Assembly (NCBI GenBank): GCA_002323515.1
Contig: DCQQ01000026.1
Span: 1 to 60,526 of the forward strand
DNA from: Balneolaceae bacterium UBA1514
GTDB lineage: Bacteria > Bacteroidota > Rhodothermia > Balneolales > Balneolaceae
Direction: 5' to 3'
DNA length: 60,526 nt
Below, one piece after another: positions 36,351-43,950 of this stretch. The notes beneath the pieces were generated by a model. That model was not told where the DNA came from. It was given only the letters and a program-made list of their open reading frames with translations, and made no database searches. Position numbers and translations under genes: made by a program. Every line of letters begins with the position of its first letter. Positions within the stretch are counted from its first letter, which is position 1.

Positions 36351-37172
36351 TTAGTCATCCTTATCTTTACTTTTGCTGCCTTTCTTTTTGAAGTCTCGCT
36401 GTAAAAAAGTACTAAGTTTATCCTGAATAAAGAATGCAGTTTTCTTTTCATTAATTAAAATGATTCCTTCGAGCATGAAAGTCTCTCTAAAACGATTTAT
36501 AGAAGCTGAATTTTTAATTTTCTCAGCAACAGGATAAAAAATGAATCGAGAGAGTACAATTCCATATAATGTAGTCATTAAAGCAGCTGCCAGTCCAGGC
36601 CCCATGGCAGTAGGGTCGTCCAAATTACTAAGCATATCAATTAATCCAAATAATGTACCGAACATACCAAATGCAGGTGCCGCTCCACCCATCGCGCGAA
36701 GGACATCAACAACGACCATTTGCCTAAAAAAGCCTTCTTGGATATGGTTAGTTCCGAATTGACGAATGTCGTCACTTGAATAATTGGTACTTAAAAGAGA
36801 AAAAAGATATCCTTCTAAATATCCACCTCGTTCTTCTTCTAATCTATCTAATGCATTAACTCTATCTTTTCTGATTTCATCATTCCATTCAACGATTGCT
36901 TCAAAATCTTTTTGCAGCGATTTTTTGTTCGCACCTGCTTGACTAAAAAAGTATCTCACTCCCGCTAAAGCACTATTTACATACCTTGATTGAAACGTAA
37001 TATAAGAGGCCATAAGAACTCCACCTACTACAATAACCATACTAGGTATATTCATAAATTGGGTGTTAATACCTACAGTAAATGTTGTGGTTTTAATTGT
37101 CTCCAATACACCAAAAATTATCATTGCTAAACTAATGACTGTACCGATCATTGAGCCAATTGAAAATTTCAT
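36351..37172 (-). CDS. motA: MotA-like stator protein
   Basis: A 273-residue inner-membrane protein with four helices: two near the N-terminus (IGTVISLAMIIFGVL and MIVVGGVLMASYITF) and two after a large cytoplasmic loop (APAFGMFGTLFGLIDMLS and LAAALMTTLYGIVLSRFIF). The loop holds a charged patch (DEIRKDRVNALDRLEEERGG) at the place where MotA contacts FliG. The conserved Pro-containing APAFGMFGTL stretch and TTLYG are typical of flagellar MotA rather than ExbB/TolQ. Starts 3 nt after the TPR lipoprotein gene. Confidence 0.93.
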   Translation of the reverse strand: MKFSIGSMIGTVISLAMIIFGVLETIKTTTFTVGINTQFMNIPSMVIVVGGVLMASYITFQSRYVNSALAGVRYFFSQAGANKKSLQKDFEAIVEWNDEIRKDRVNALDRLEEERGGYLEGYLFSLLSTNYSSDDIRQFGTNHIQEGFFRQMVVVDVLRAMGGAAPAFGMFGTLFGLIDMLSNLDDPTAMGPGLAAALMTTLYGIVLSRFIFYPVAEKIKNSASINRFRETFMLEGIILINEKKTAFFIQDKLSTFLQRDFKKKGSKSKDKDD

Positions 37173-37175
37173 TTG

Positions 37176-37823
37176 TTACTGTCCTCTGCGTATTTCTTGT
37201 ATTAAAGTTTCTAATTCTGGAATGCTAGGAATGGGAATATTTGGATCCATTTGGACTGCTCGATTCCAATTGGCACGTGCTGCTGTGATATTTTCTAACA
37301 TAAAAAAGACCGTTCCTTTTAAGGCATAAGCGTCTGCAGTATCTTGAATTTCAAGGGTCTTGTCAATAAATTCTAAAGACTCTCGGTATTCTCCAAGATA
37401 AAATAAATCTTGAGCTTTCCGAAAGTTAGTAAGTAGAGATTGTATATCTCTGGCTCTGTTTTGTACTAGACTGGAGTCGATTACTATAATGGAATCTTTA
37501 TCAACTGGTCGTATGCCCCGTAAATCCAAATAAAATTGTTCTTTAGATGGATCTAGTTTAATCTGGATATTTGAACTCTCATTTAAATAATTGACGGTAA
37601 TTACTTCATTTAGAGGACTAGCATCGGTTGTGTTTACCGTATTGCGTTGAGTGTTGGTATTTACCGTACGCCGACTAGTATCTTCCAATTGTGAAGAGGT
37701 ATTACTTTGAACCGGCTCAGTGGTCGCGCAGCTCAATGTAAATGTAATTATGAAAGCTACCAAAAATGCTGTGAGCGTAGTTTTAGTTATAAGTACAATA
37801 TGTTTAAAATCGTAAGACTGCAT
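37176..37823 (-). CDS. TPR-containing lipoprotein of the motor operon
   Basis: A 215-residue protein with a hydrophobic signal (TTLTAFLVAFIITF) and lipobox TLSC, so probably outer-membrane anchored. After a low-complexity Asn/Thr linker comes a small beta region (EVITVNYLNESSNIQIKLD), then tetratricopeptide-like helices (LFYLGEYRESLEFIDKTLEI, DAYALKGTVFFMLENITAAR). It overlaps the end of the preceding gene by 20 nt and is followed by motA after 3 nt. A scaffold linking the stator to the outer membrane is inferred only. Confidence 0.8.
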   Translation of the reverse strand: MQSYDFKHIVLITKTTLTAFLVAFIITFTLSCATTEPVQSNTSSQLEDTSRRTVNTNTQRNTVNTTDASPLNEVITVNYLNESSNIQIKLDPSKEQFYLDLRGIRPVDKDSIIVIDSSLVQNRARDIQSLLTNFRKAQDLFYLGEYRESLEFIDKTLEIQDTADAYALKGTVFFMLENITAARANWNRAVQMDPNIPIPSIPELETLIQEIRRGQ

Positions 37824-38967
37824 GGAATCCGATTCCAGTTTGTTTATAAGTTATACGGTCTTTGTTTGGTAATTTGATAGATTCACCAGCGAGCATTAGA
37901 TTCCCAAATACCGAAAGCCCAATATTTTTACTCAGATTAAATTGCACTCCAGGTTCTAACATAAACATTTCACCATCCTTGTTACCAAGAGGAAATTGCA
38001 TATTTAGTTTGGAGTAGAATACTACTCGATATTCATCTATATCAGGATTCTTTTCTGATAAGGCTTGGTAATAAACTAAACCCAAATCAAAAAGTGATAT
38101 ATCGAATAAAGTTATATCTCTATTTCGAGATCTAATAATATGATAACCTGCTGTAAAACCAATATAAGAACTATTCTCTAAATCTAAAGGCTGTCTGTAA
38201 GAAAACGTTAAACTGAAATCTGTGAGAGCTTGTCGTAATAATGTATCGGCTTGATGTGAAAATGTAGTTGATGTGGAATCAGTGCCTGCGCCGGTACTAT
38301 CATTACTTGATGTTGTAGTCGAATATTGATTCCTATACCAGCTATCGGAGGATCTAGTAGTGATTCCAAAACTGACTAATTTTTGTGAACCTTGATTCAA
38401 TGTAGGTAAAACTATAGGTGGATTTGATATAAATGAGTTACTCCATACTACTTCACGTGATTGAGGGTTCATAACACGAATTCCAATGACAAGTCCCTCT
38501 GGTTCTCTCCTTTGCAAACTTAATTCTACTAAACCTTGGACACCATATTTATAAGAAATTTCTTCTAACATATCAGGTGATACATCTGCTAAGGATCTTC
38601 CTTGCATATTTAAAATCTGTAGTGTTGAATCGTTTCCTATAATCTTGAGTTTGTCATTTGGTTCTAGTTCTGGTGGTGATAATACAGTAAGTCCAGCATA
38701 TTGACGCATTGAATATTCGATCTCAGCCCTTAGATATTCTACTTCTTCATTTGTAAACCTTAGAGCGGAATAATTTATTTTATAAATCGCTATACGACGA
38801 ACATTAACAGGAAAATCAGCTAAATTTGGATGTAACTGTTCTTGGATTTTTTCAATCATATATGGGTCACCTTGCTGATGAGTGAAAGTCTGAGCAGAGA
38901 CATGAACTGTATTTAGTAACCCTCCAAAAGTTAGAACCAATAGTAGATTGAATGATCTTTTCATCAT
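37804..38967 (-). CDS. Outer-membrane-type protein, CsgG/TolB-N-like front, barrel end
   Basis: A 387-residue exported protein (signal peptide to VSAQ). Residues about 55-185 look like the CsgG/TolB-N/LpoB-type fold: VRRIAIYKINYSALRF, then a helix, GLTVLSPPEL, YGVQGLVELSLQRRE, and the closing strand GIRVMNPQSREVVWSN. This is the fold class also found in FlgT. After a Ser/Thr linker, the second half has repeated amphipathic strands (SSYIGFTAGYHIIRS, MFMLEPGVQFNLS) and ends with GFHAVLRF, an outer-membrane barrel-type terminal Phe. Starts directly after the stop of the FliF-FliG fusion gene. Fold assignments are by pattern, not search. Confidence 0.7.
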   Translation of the reverse strand: MMKRSFNLLLVLTFGGLLNTVHVSAQTFTHQQGDPYMIEKIQEQLHPNLADFPVNVRRIAIYKINYSALRFTNEEVEYLRAEIEYSMRQYAGLTVLSPPELEPNDKLKIIGNDSTLQILNMQGRSLADVSPDMLEEISYKYGVQGLVELSLQRREPEGLVIGIRVMNPQSREVVWSNSFISNPPIVLPTLNQGSQKLVSFGITTRSSDSWYRNQYSTTTSSNDSTGAGTDSTSTTFSHQADTLLRQALTDFSLTFSYRQPLDLENSSYIGFTAGYHIIRSRNRDITLFDISLFDLGLVYYQALSEKNPDIDEYRVVFYSKLNMQFPLGNKDGEMFMLEPGVQFNLSKNIGLSVFGNLMLAGESIKLPNKDRITYKQTGIGFHAVLRF

Positions 38968-40896
38968 CTATGCTTCTGTTTTCATTTTACGACGTACTGC
39001 GTAAAGAATAGTTTTTTGAGCATCCTCTACTTCTGAATTAGTAGCTTCAGAAGGCATTTCTATTTCACTTAAAATAAGCTGCTGATCTCGTTTAGTACGA
39101 GACTTAAGTACTTTTTCTCTGACAGCAGCTGGTGCAGTGCGTAAAGCTAAAATAAGTGTTTCAGAAGGTATTTCGTCAAGTGCTGATTTTATTAATTCAA
39201 TTTTTACTTTTGGTAAATCATCAAATCCGATAAAATATTTTTTGATTTTTTTCGCCAATTCTAAATCTTGTTCTGCAATTGAAGCAACATATGCATCTTG
39301 TTCAGAAAGTGGCATAGTTTCAATTGTATTTAATATAGTTTCTACACCATCTGCTGCAACATATTTCATGTCAGAGATTGCTAAAGCTTTAGTAGAAAAA
39401 TGAGAGGCAACTTTTTTATAGACGGAAATAGGTATATTGTTAATTTTTCCCATTTTAAGGAGAACAGATATACGTTTGTTTTCATCCATTTTTTGTAAAA
39501 CAATACCAGCTCTCTCGCCAGCAACTTGTGCTAATAAAATAGAAATCATTTCATTTGACTCGTCTTTCATTAGATGTAGAATTTGTTGATCTGTTAATTG
39601 ATCAACAAATTCAAACATACTAGTTTCTTTATCTTCTGACTCTTTTGGGGTTTTGTATGTTGTAATACTGCTGCGCAGGTTCTCTGTCTCATTTATTCTT
39701 TCTTCGAGAGTAAGGCTACCAGAATTATCAATGCCATAATTAATTATTTCATAAATATTGGAACTCATATAAGGCTTTAAAATATTAATGAGTTTCTCAT
39801 CTACACTAATAAGACTTTTTACCACTTTAGTTGTACCCTGTTCTTCATCATTCGCAATCCATTCACTAAACATGCTTGAGATAATTTTTGGCTTACTAAT
39901 GCACATATTTGCAATGAATGTTTTATCTCCTTCAAATTTCGCCATTTCTTTAACAGTAGGACCTTTGCGCGACTGTTCTTCATTTATTTCTGTGGTAATC
40001 GATTGAGGTATGTTTAAAATAGTTTTAGATTGTTCTCTATTTTGTATAGCTTCGTCATCCTTTTTAGTTTTCGGCTTTCTTGAGACAGCAAATATTAAAG
40101 CCGCAATAAATAATATTGCTAATGCGAGAATAATGTATAATAGGTGCTCTGGGTTGTTCCAGTCAATTCCTAAAAATAGTTTCTGTTCTCTTTCTTCTAC
40201 TAGGGTTTGGAAAACAGTATCAGGTAAAACAGGTGAAATATTATTAACTATATTTTCTTCTTGGTCTTCATTAGGTTGTTCTTGTGTATTATTGACGATA
40301 TTAGTACTGTCTAGCAATGTTGCAGGACTAGGTGCGTAAGGCTTTTTAATGTCTTGTTCGAAAGCACGACTATTTCGGGGAAATACTTTTTTACTGACCG
40401 TTACAATATCACCCCGAAATTCATCTGCATTGGCAATTAACGAGGCGGCTTCTTCTACAAAATCTACATCTTCGTCACTGTATGAAGTATCTACTAGTAC
40501 CTTAATGTTAAGTCTAGTGAGTTGAAAACGTGCATCAAATCCAGACGCCTTGATACTGTCCTGCCCAGTAGGCCTGTTTGATTGTAGATTAGGTGGTATA
40601 AAAGGGAGCCCAGGGAGATTTTCAATTTTAATGTCTTCTTGTGGTTGAACGACTTGGTAGCCTTTAGGGACTAAAATGCGCTCTAATGTGGCCTTAACAT
40701 CTACAATAAATGTTCCCTCCCGGTAGTAATCTGAGAGTGCGTTATCTAAAACAACTTCATAATATCGTTCGTATTTAGCTGCTTCTTCCTGTACATCTGC
40801 AGACGAATTCTGTCCGGGCACTATTTGCCCGGTTACGATCATACTCTGAAGCGCAATAATGCTTGTAAGAGCAAGAATTTTTAGGTTTCCTGCCAT
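38968..40896 (-). CDS. FliF ring-domain - membrane helix - FliG fusion protein
   Basis: A 642-residue fusion. Order: signal peptide (1-24, ending VTGQ); FliF C-terminal periplasmic ring-building domain (about 40-172; YREGTFIVDVKATLERIL, LTRLNIKVLVDTSYSDED, RGDIVTVSKKVFP); acidic Asn/Gln-rich linker; one membrane helix (252-272); then a cytoplasmic FliG module. The FliG middle domain is about 428-500 (VDQLTDQQILHLMKDESNEM, with ESNE in place of the EHPQ motif). The C domain is about 510-636 (FDDLPKVKIELIKSALDEI, LILALRTAPAAVREKVL, EVEDAQKTILYAVRR). FliF's first membrane helix and first two ring domains are absent. Strong ribosome site GGAGGT precedes the ATG. First gene of the operon. Confidence 0.85.
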   Translation of the reverse strand: MAGNLKILALTSIIALQSMIVTGQIVPGQNSSADVQEEAAKYERYYEVVLDNALSDYYREGTFIVDVKATLERILVPKGYQVVQPQEDIKIENLPGLPFIPPNLQSNRPTGQDSIKASGFDARFQLTRLNIKVLVDTSYSDEDVDFVEEAASLIANADEFRGDIVTVSKKVFPRNSRAFEQDIKKPYAPSPATLLDSTNIVNNTQEQPNEDQEENIVNNISPVLPDTVFQTLVEEREQKLFLGIDWNNPEHLLYIILALAILFIAALIFAVSRKPKTKKDDEAIQNREQSKTILNIPQSITTEINEEQSRKGPTVKEMAKFEGDKTFIANMCISKPKIISSMFSEWIANDEEQGTTKVVKSLISVDEKLINILKPYMSSNIYEIINYGIDNSGSLTLEERINETENLRSSITTYKTPKESEDKETSMFEFVDQLTDQQILHLMKDESNEMISILLAQVAGERAGIVLQKMDENKRISVLLKMGKINNIPISVYKKVASHFSTKALAISDMKYVAADGVETILNTIETMPLSEQDAYVASIAEQDLELAKKIKKYFIGFDDLPKVKIELIKSALDEIPSETLILALRTAPAAVREKVLKSRTKRDQQLILSEIEMPSEATNSEVEDAQKTILYAVRRKMKTEA

Positions 40897-41157
40897 AATT
40901 TAACCTCCGCAGAAGGTATTTTTATTTTAGCTTAAACGTAAATGATATTAACCACCTCGTAAAGTATGGGAAATTTTTTGTGTTTTCCACACTTTTACTT
41001 AAAATAAGTAGAATATTAATCTAATGATAATAATATTGATTTTTATTGGTAATTAGATGTTTAGGATAGAATAAGTTTCTTATAACATGATTTTGTATAA
41101 ACTTATCCACACTGCGAACTACGTAAAAACACTTAGTTTGTACGTATGCTGAATTGC
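40897..41157. promoter_or_regulatory. AT-rich leader region of the motor operon, DnaA-box-like sites
   Basis: A 261-base AT-rich gap between sufE and the operon of five motor genes, which should hold the operon's promoter. No convincing -33/-7 pair was found. A perfect DnaA-box sequence TTATCCACA lies at 41103-41111, and a one-mismatch copy TTTTCCACA at 40983-40991, in the same orientation. The only strong signal for translation is GGAGGT just before the ATG at 40896. Chance occurrence of the boxes is possible. Confidence 0.35.
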
Positions 41158-41592
41158 TCATAACTTGGAAGAGAAGGCTAGCGCATAGATTTTCATTTGC
41201 TTAACCATAGAAGCCAAGCCATTAGCTCTGGTAGGCGAGAGATGCTCATTCATTCCAATCTCAGTGATGAAGGTAGGCTCTGTTTCCAAAATAGCGGTAG
41301 GGGTTTGATAGCTATACAAGCGTACCATTAATGCTACAAGTCCTTTAGTGATAGCAGCGTCACTGTCTGCCTGGAATACAATCCGCTCATCACTGAGTTC
41401 AGCATGCAGCCAAACTTGGCTTTGACAGCCTTTAACAATATTGCTATCTATTTTTTTTGAACTATCGAGTGGAGGAAGTTTAGATCCGAGCTTAATGATG
41501 TGCTTGTAACGTTCGGTCCAATCCTCGAAAAGTCTAAATTCTCTGGCAATTCTATTTTGTATGTCTTCAATACCTATTTTGGGCTGCGACAT
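41158..41592 (-). CDS. sufE: SufE-like cysteine desulfurase sulfur acceptor
   Basis: A 144-residue protein that takes persulfide sulfur from SufS for Fe-S cluster assembly. The active-site Cys is C56 in NIVKGCQSQVWLHAEL. The segment FQADSDAAITKGLVALMVRL and the ending LSPTRANGLASMVKQMKIYA are also characteristic. The rest of the suf operon is not in the window. It starts 8 nt after the PAS gene, so the two are probably co-transcribed. Full family length. Confidence 0.94.
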   Translation of the reverse strand: MSQPKIGIEDIQNRIAREFRLFEDWTERYKHIIKLGSKLPPLDSSKKIDSNIVKGCQSQVWLHAELSDERIVFQADSDAAITKGLVALMVRLYSYQTPTAILETEPTFITEIGMNEHLSPTRANGLASMVKQMKIYALAFSSKL

Positions 41593-41600
41593 GTCGACAC

Positions 41601-42479
41601 TTAAATTTCTTTTAACTCTAGCTTACCGACTGACTTTACAGTTGAAATTTTATTGCTGGTATCGTCTTTTACGGGACTGAATGACTGATAAATTGTTTGG
41701 TACTCGTCAGTACCGGGTACTTTATATCGAAATAACTCTGAGACAGTTATACCTTCAAATGCACTGCTTAGAGCTTGCTTTATCATTGCAACATCATGTG
41801 GATGTATAACACTCTCCAATCCTTTTTCAAAAACATCATCTGAGCCGAATCCAGTGACTTCTTCGAAAGCTTCATTGATGTATTTGCAATTGAACCCAGA
41901 TTCGTCTTTCGAAAATTTGAGAATGAATTCTTCTCTTTGTTTTAATAAGGAACCAAAATCGGTATTGAAAATAGCCTTAGCACTTTCTTTTTTCTCTGTA
42001 ACATCTCGTTGATACGATACCCAATGAGTAACCTCTCCCTGTGCGTTCATTAAGGGATGAATATCCCACTGGTTAATAAACTCTGAGCCATCTTTGCGAT
42101 AGTTAATGGTATGACCAAAGAATGCTTGCCCTTCAATTAATCGCCTTTTGAGACGTTCCAAAATAACTCGATCAGTTTTCGCACCTTGAAGGATTCGTGG
42201 TGTCTTGCCAAATACTTCTTGTTTTGTATATCCAGTCATTCTAGTAAAACCGTCATTCACATAGACAATTCTTGGTCCAGGTTTTTCCAAACTAAGTTCA
42301 GTGATTATGATAGAATCATAATCATTTCGAATCGCGCTTTCAAGCAAGTCTAACTGATGTTTTAGTGTAGCAATTTGATCTGCTTGTGACTGAAAAGCAC
42401 CTTCAAGCCTTACTTGGGCATCGGCATCTTTGGCAAAATTCTTGATGTCGTATAATTCAAATAGTTTATTGTGCTTCAT
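41601..42479 (-). CDS. Double-PAS protein with LOV-like, Cys-less first domain
   Basis: A 292-residue soluble sensor with two PAS domains and no kinase, cyclase or other output. The first (about 50-165) has many LOV-like features: RIVYVNDGFTRMTGYTKQEV, ILQGAKTDR, NYRKDGSEFINQW and WVSYQRDVTEKK. But GKTPRILQG replaces the GRNCRFLQG segment, so the photoactive Cys is missing. The second PAS (about 170-285) includes CKYINEAFEEVTGFGSDDVF and the HPHDVAMIKQALSSA helix. It precedes sufE by 8 nt on the same strand. The binding of a flavin is not established. Signalling partners are unknown. Confidence 0.82.
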   Translation of the reverse strand: MKHNKLFELYDIKNFAKDADAQVRLEGAFQSQADQIATLKHQLDLLESAIRNDYDSIIITELSLEKPGPRIVYVNDGFTRMTGYTKQEVFGKTPRILQGAKTDRVILERLKRRLIEGQAFFGHTINYRKDGSEFINQWDIHPLMNAQGEVTHWVSYQRDVTEKKESAKAIFNTDFGSLLKQREEFILKFSKDESGFNCKYINEAFEEVTGFGSDDVFEKGLESVIHPHDVAMIKQALSSAFEGITVSELFRYKVPGTDEYQTIYQSFSPVKDDTSNKISTVKSVGKLELKEI

Positions 42480-42616
42480 AGGGCCTACTTGGTCTCGCGG
42501 AGTTTTTCAAATTATTAGTAAGTAATTAAACGATGAATAGAGTTTAATCATTCCACAACTTCAAACAAATAAAATAGAAGGCCTAATATGAGCTTTTCTT
42601 GATACAATTACAGGAT

Positions 42617-42644
42617 AAAAAAAGGGGGACTATTGTCCCCCTTT
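42617..42644 (-). terminator. Strong Rho-independent terminator
   Basis: Read on the minus strand, a perfect 10-bp stem (AAAGGGGGAC with GTCCCCCTTT) with a 4-nt loop is followed by seven T. It is 290 bases beyond meaB, so it may close a small RNA or a long meaB 3' region. Confidence 0.85.
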
Positions 42645-42748
42645 CCTCACTCACTCATCGAAGTAGCAGCTTCGCTTTAGCTTAGCTGCACGCTCTTTAA
42701 AATTTATTTAAACCCACCGGTTCATGTGAACTCATACAGTTAAATTCA
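42617..42748 (-). ncRNA. Candidate small RNA between meaB and the PAS gene
   Basis: The gap 42480-42933 has no good gene. On the minus strand a promoter-like pair (42754-42785) would start a transcript near 42748 that runs about 130 nt to a strong terminator. It contains a small GTTC-ACAT-GAAC hairpin, a 6-bp GCAGCT/AGCTGC stem with a 12-nt loop, and the terminator stem. A 12-codon frame (MSSHEPVGLNKF) also lies inside it. Not recognised as 6S or tmRNA. The terminator could instead end a long meaB tail. Confidence 0.4.
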
Positions 42749-42753
42749 TCGCC

Positions 42754-42785
42754 CAAACATCGTTATTTTATGTGCACATTACAAA
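42754..42785 (-). promoter_or_regulatory. Putative Bacteroidota-type promoter for the small RNA
   Basis: On the minus strand TTTG (42782-42785) and GATGTTTG (42754-42761) are separated by 20 nt. This is close to the known Bacteroidota consensus (TTTG, 19-21 nt, TAnnTTTG), with one mismatch in the -7 box. The start point would be near 42748. Confidence 0.35.
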
Positions 42786-42933
42786 TGGTTATAGTGGCTT
42801 ATCGCATATCTGACTATAAAATAAATATAATACTGTAAGCGCTTTTTTGCTAGTATAAAGTATGTTTTTGAGCAATTTTTTTTTATGTCATCAAAAGCTT
42901 TTCTAAATAGGCTAAAACCTTAAAATGAAGGGT

Positions 42934-43947
42934 TTATTCCTTATTGAATAGTGACCGCGAGAATTCTTGAGCTGCTTCTATCACATTTTTTTTACCGGAT
43001 TGGATCTCTTTTATGAGCGCGTTTCGAAAAGAGCTAGTGTGCCTAGCTGCCTGTAAATAGTGAAGCCAATAGTACTCACTTAATTTTTGAAACCAGTGTT
43101 CTTGTTGGAGTTTTCTTTTGTGCTCAAAGAATCCCTCTGCTACAGCTTGTTCTAGAAATTTAGTTACGGCTTGCCAACTTTCAGTGATTCCAATGTCTTG
43201 GGTGGAACTGACCCCTAAGGTCGGTACTTGGTAATTCTTAAGGGAATGATTGATTAGTTGGGAAGTAGATCGTAACGATTGTAGTGTTTGTTGAGCTAAT
43301 GATTTTGTCATTCCGTCCATTTTATTCACCAACAAAACATCTGCAAATTCTAATACTCCTCGTTTAATCCCTTGTAATTCATCTCCACTTCCAGGTTGGT
43401 TAAGCAAGACAAAACAGTCCACCATATCTGCTACAGCACCTTCACTTTGCCCAATTCCGACAGTTTCAATTAGAATAATGGAATAACCAGCTAGTTCACA
43501 TAAGCTCATGATGGATTGAGTAGCATGGGTAACTCCACCAAGAATTTGTTGAGAAGGTGAAGGGCGTATGAAGGTATTTGGCTGGGTGCTCAACCGCTTC
43601 ATCCTGGTTTTATCACCTAGAATAGAACCTCCAGATAGTTGGCTACTAGGATCAATAGCTAGCACACATACTCGGTGTCCTAGCGAAAGTAGGTGCATCC
43701 CCAAGGATTCTATATAGCTACTTTTTCCTACCCCAGGAGGGCCTGAAATTCCTATTCTTATCGTTGGTGCACGTTCGGTAGCACTGAGTCGTGCCAAACT
43801 TTCTTTGAGTAGGTTTCCAGCCCTATGCGTATCTTCTGTCCGAGTACTTTCAAGCAGTGTAATTGCCCGAGAAAGACTTCTTATTTGTCCATTTTCGATG
43901 GAATTTATCCATTCCGAAATGGAAGTGTGATCGCTGGATTCTTTCAT
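42934..43947 (-). CDS. meaB: Methylmalonyl-CoA mutase-associated GTPase MeaB
   Basis: A 337-residue G3E-family GTPase that protects and reactivates methylmalonyl-CoA mutase. Motifs: P-loop ISGPPGVGKSSYIESLG, switch-type ILIETVGIGQSEG, and NKMDGM as the guanine-specificity loop. AIDPSSQLSGGSILGDKTRM is also diagnostic. It begins 3 nt after the mutase gene, consistent with an operon. C-terminal helices (QEHWFQKLSEYYWLHYLQA) form the dimerisation arm. Confidence 0.95.
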   Translation of the reverse strand: MKESSDHTSISEWINSIENGQIRSLSRAITLLESTRTEDTHRAGNLLKESLARLSATERAPTIRIGISGPPGVGKSSYIESLGMHLLSLGHRVCVLAIDPSSQLSGGSILGDKTRMKRLSTQPNTFIRPSPSQQILGGVTHATQSIMSLCELAGYSIILIETVGIGQSEGAVADMVDCFVLLNQPGSGDELQGIKRGVLEFADVLLVNKMDGMTKSLAQQTLQSLRSTSQLINHSLKNYQVPTLGVSSTQDIGITESWQAVTKFLEQAVAEGFFEHKRKLQQEHWFQKLSEYYWLHYLQAARHTSSFRNALIKEIQSGKKNVIEAAQEFSRSLFNKE

Positions 43948-43950
43948 AAA

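Noticed and set aside
35652..37172. MotA/MotB pair as a Zorya-type anti-phage system
   Set aside because: No ZorC/D/E-like genes, and the adjacent FliG module argues for a rotor-coupled stator.
35652..37172. MotA/MotB as ExbB/ExbD or TolQ/TolR
   Set aside because: MotB has an OmpA peptidoglycan-binding domain and MotA has the large charged cytoplasmic loop, both absent from Exb/Tol proteins.
38968..40896. Reading the fusion protein's front half as a type III secretion SctJ ring protein
   Set aside because: SctJ is a lipoprotein with a different layout. The RGDIVTVSKKVFP strand and the attached FliG module fit FliF better, and no other secretion genes are near.
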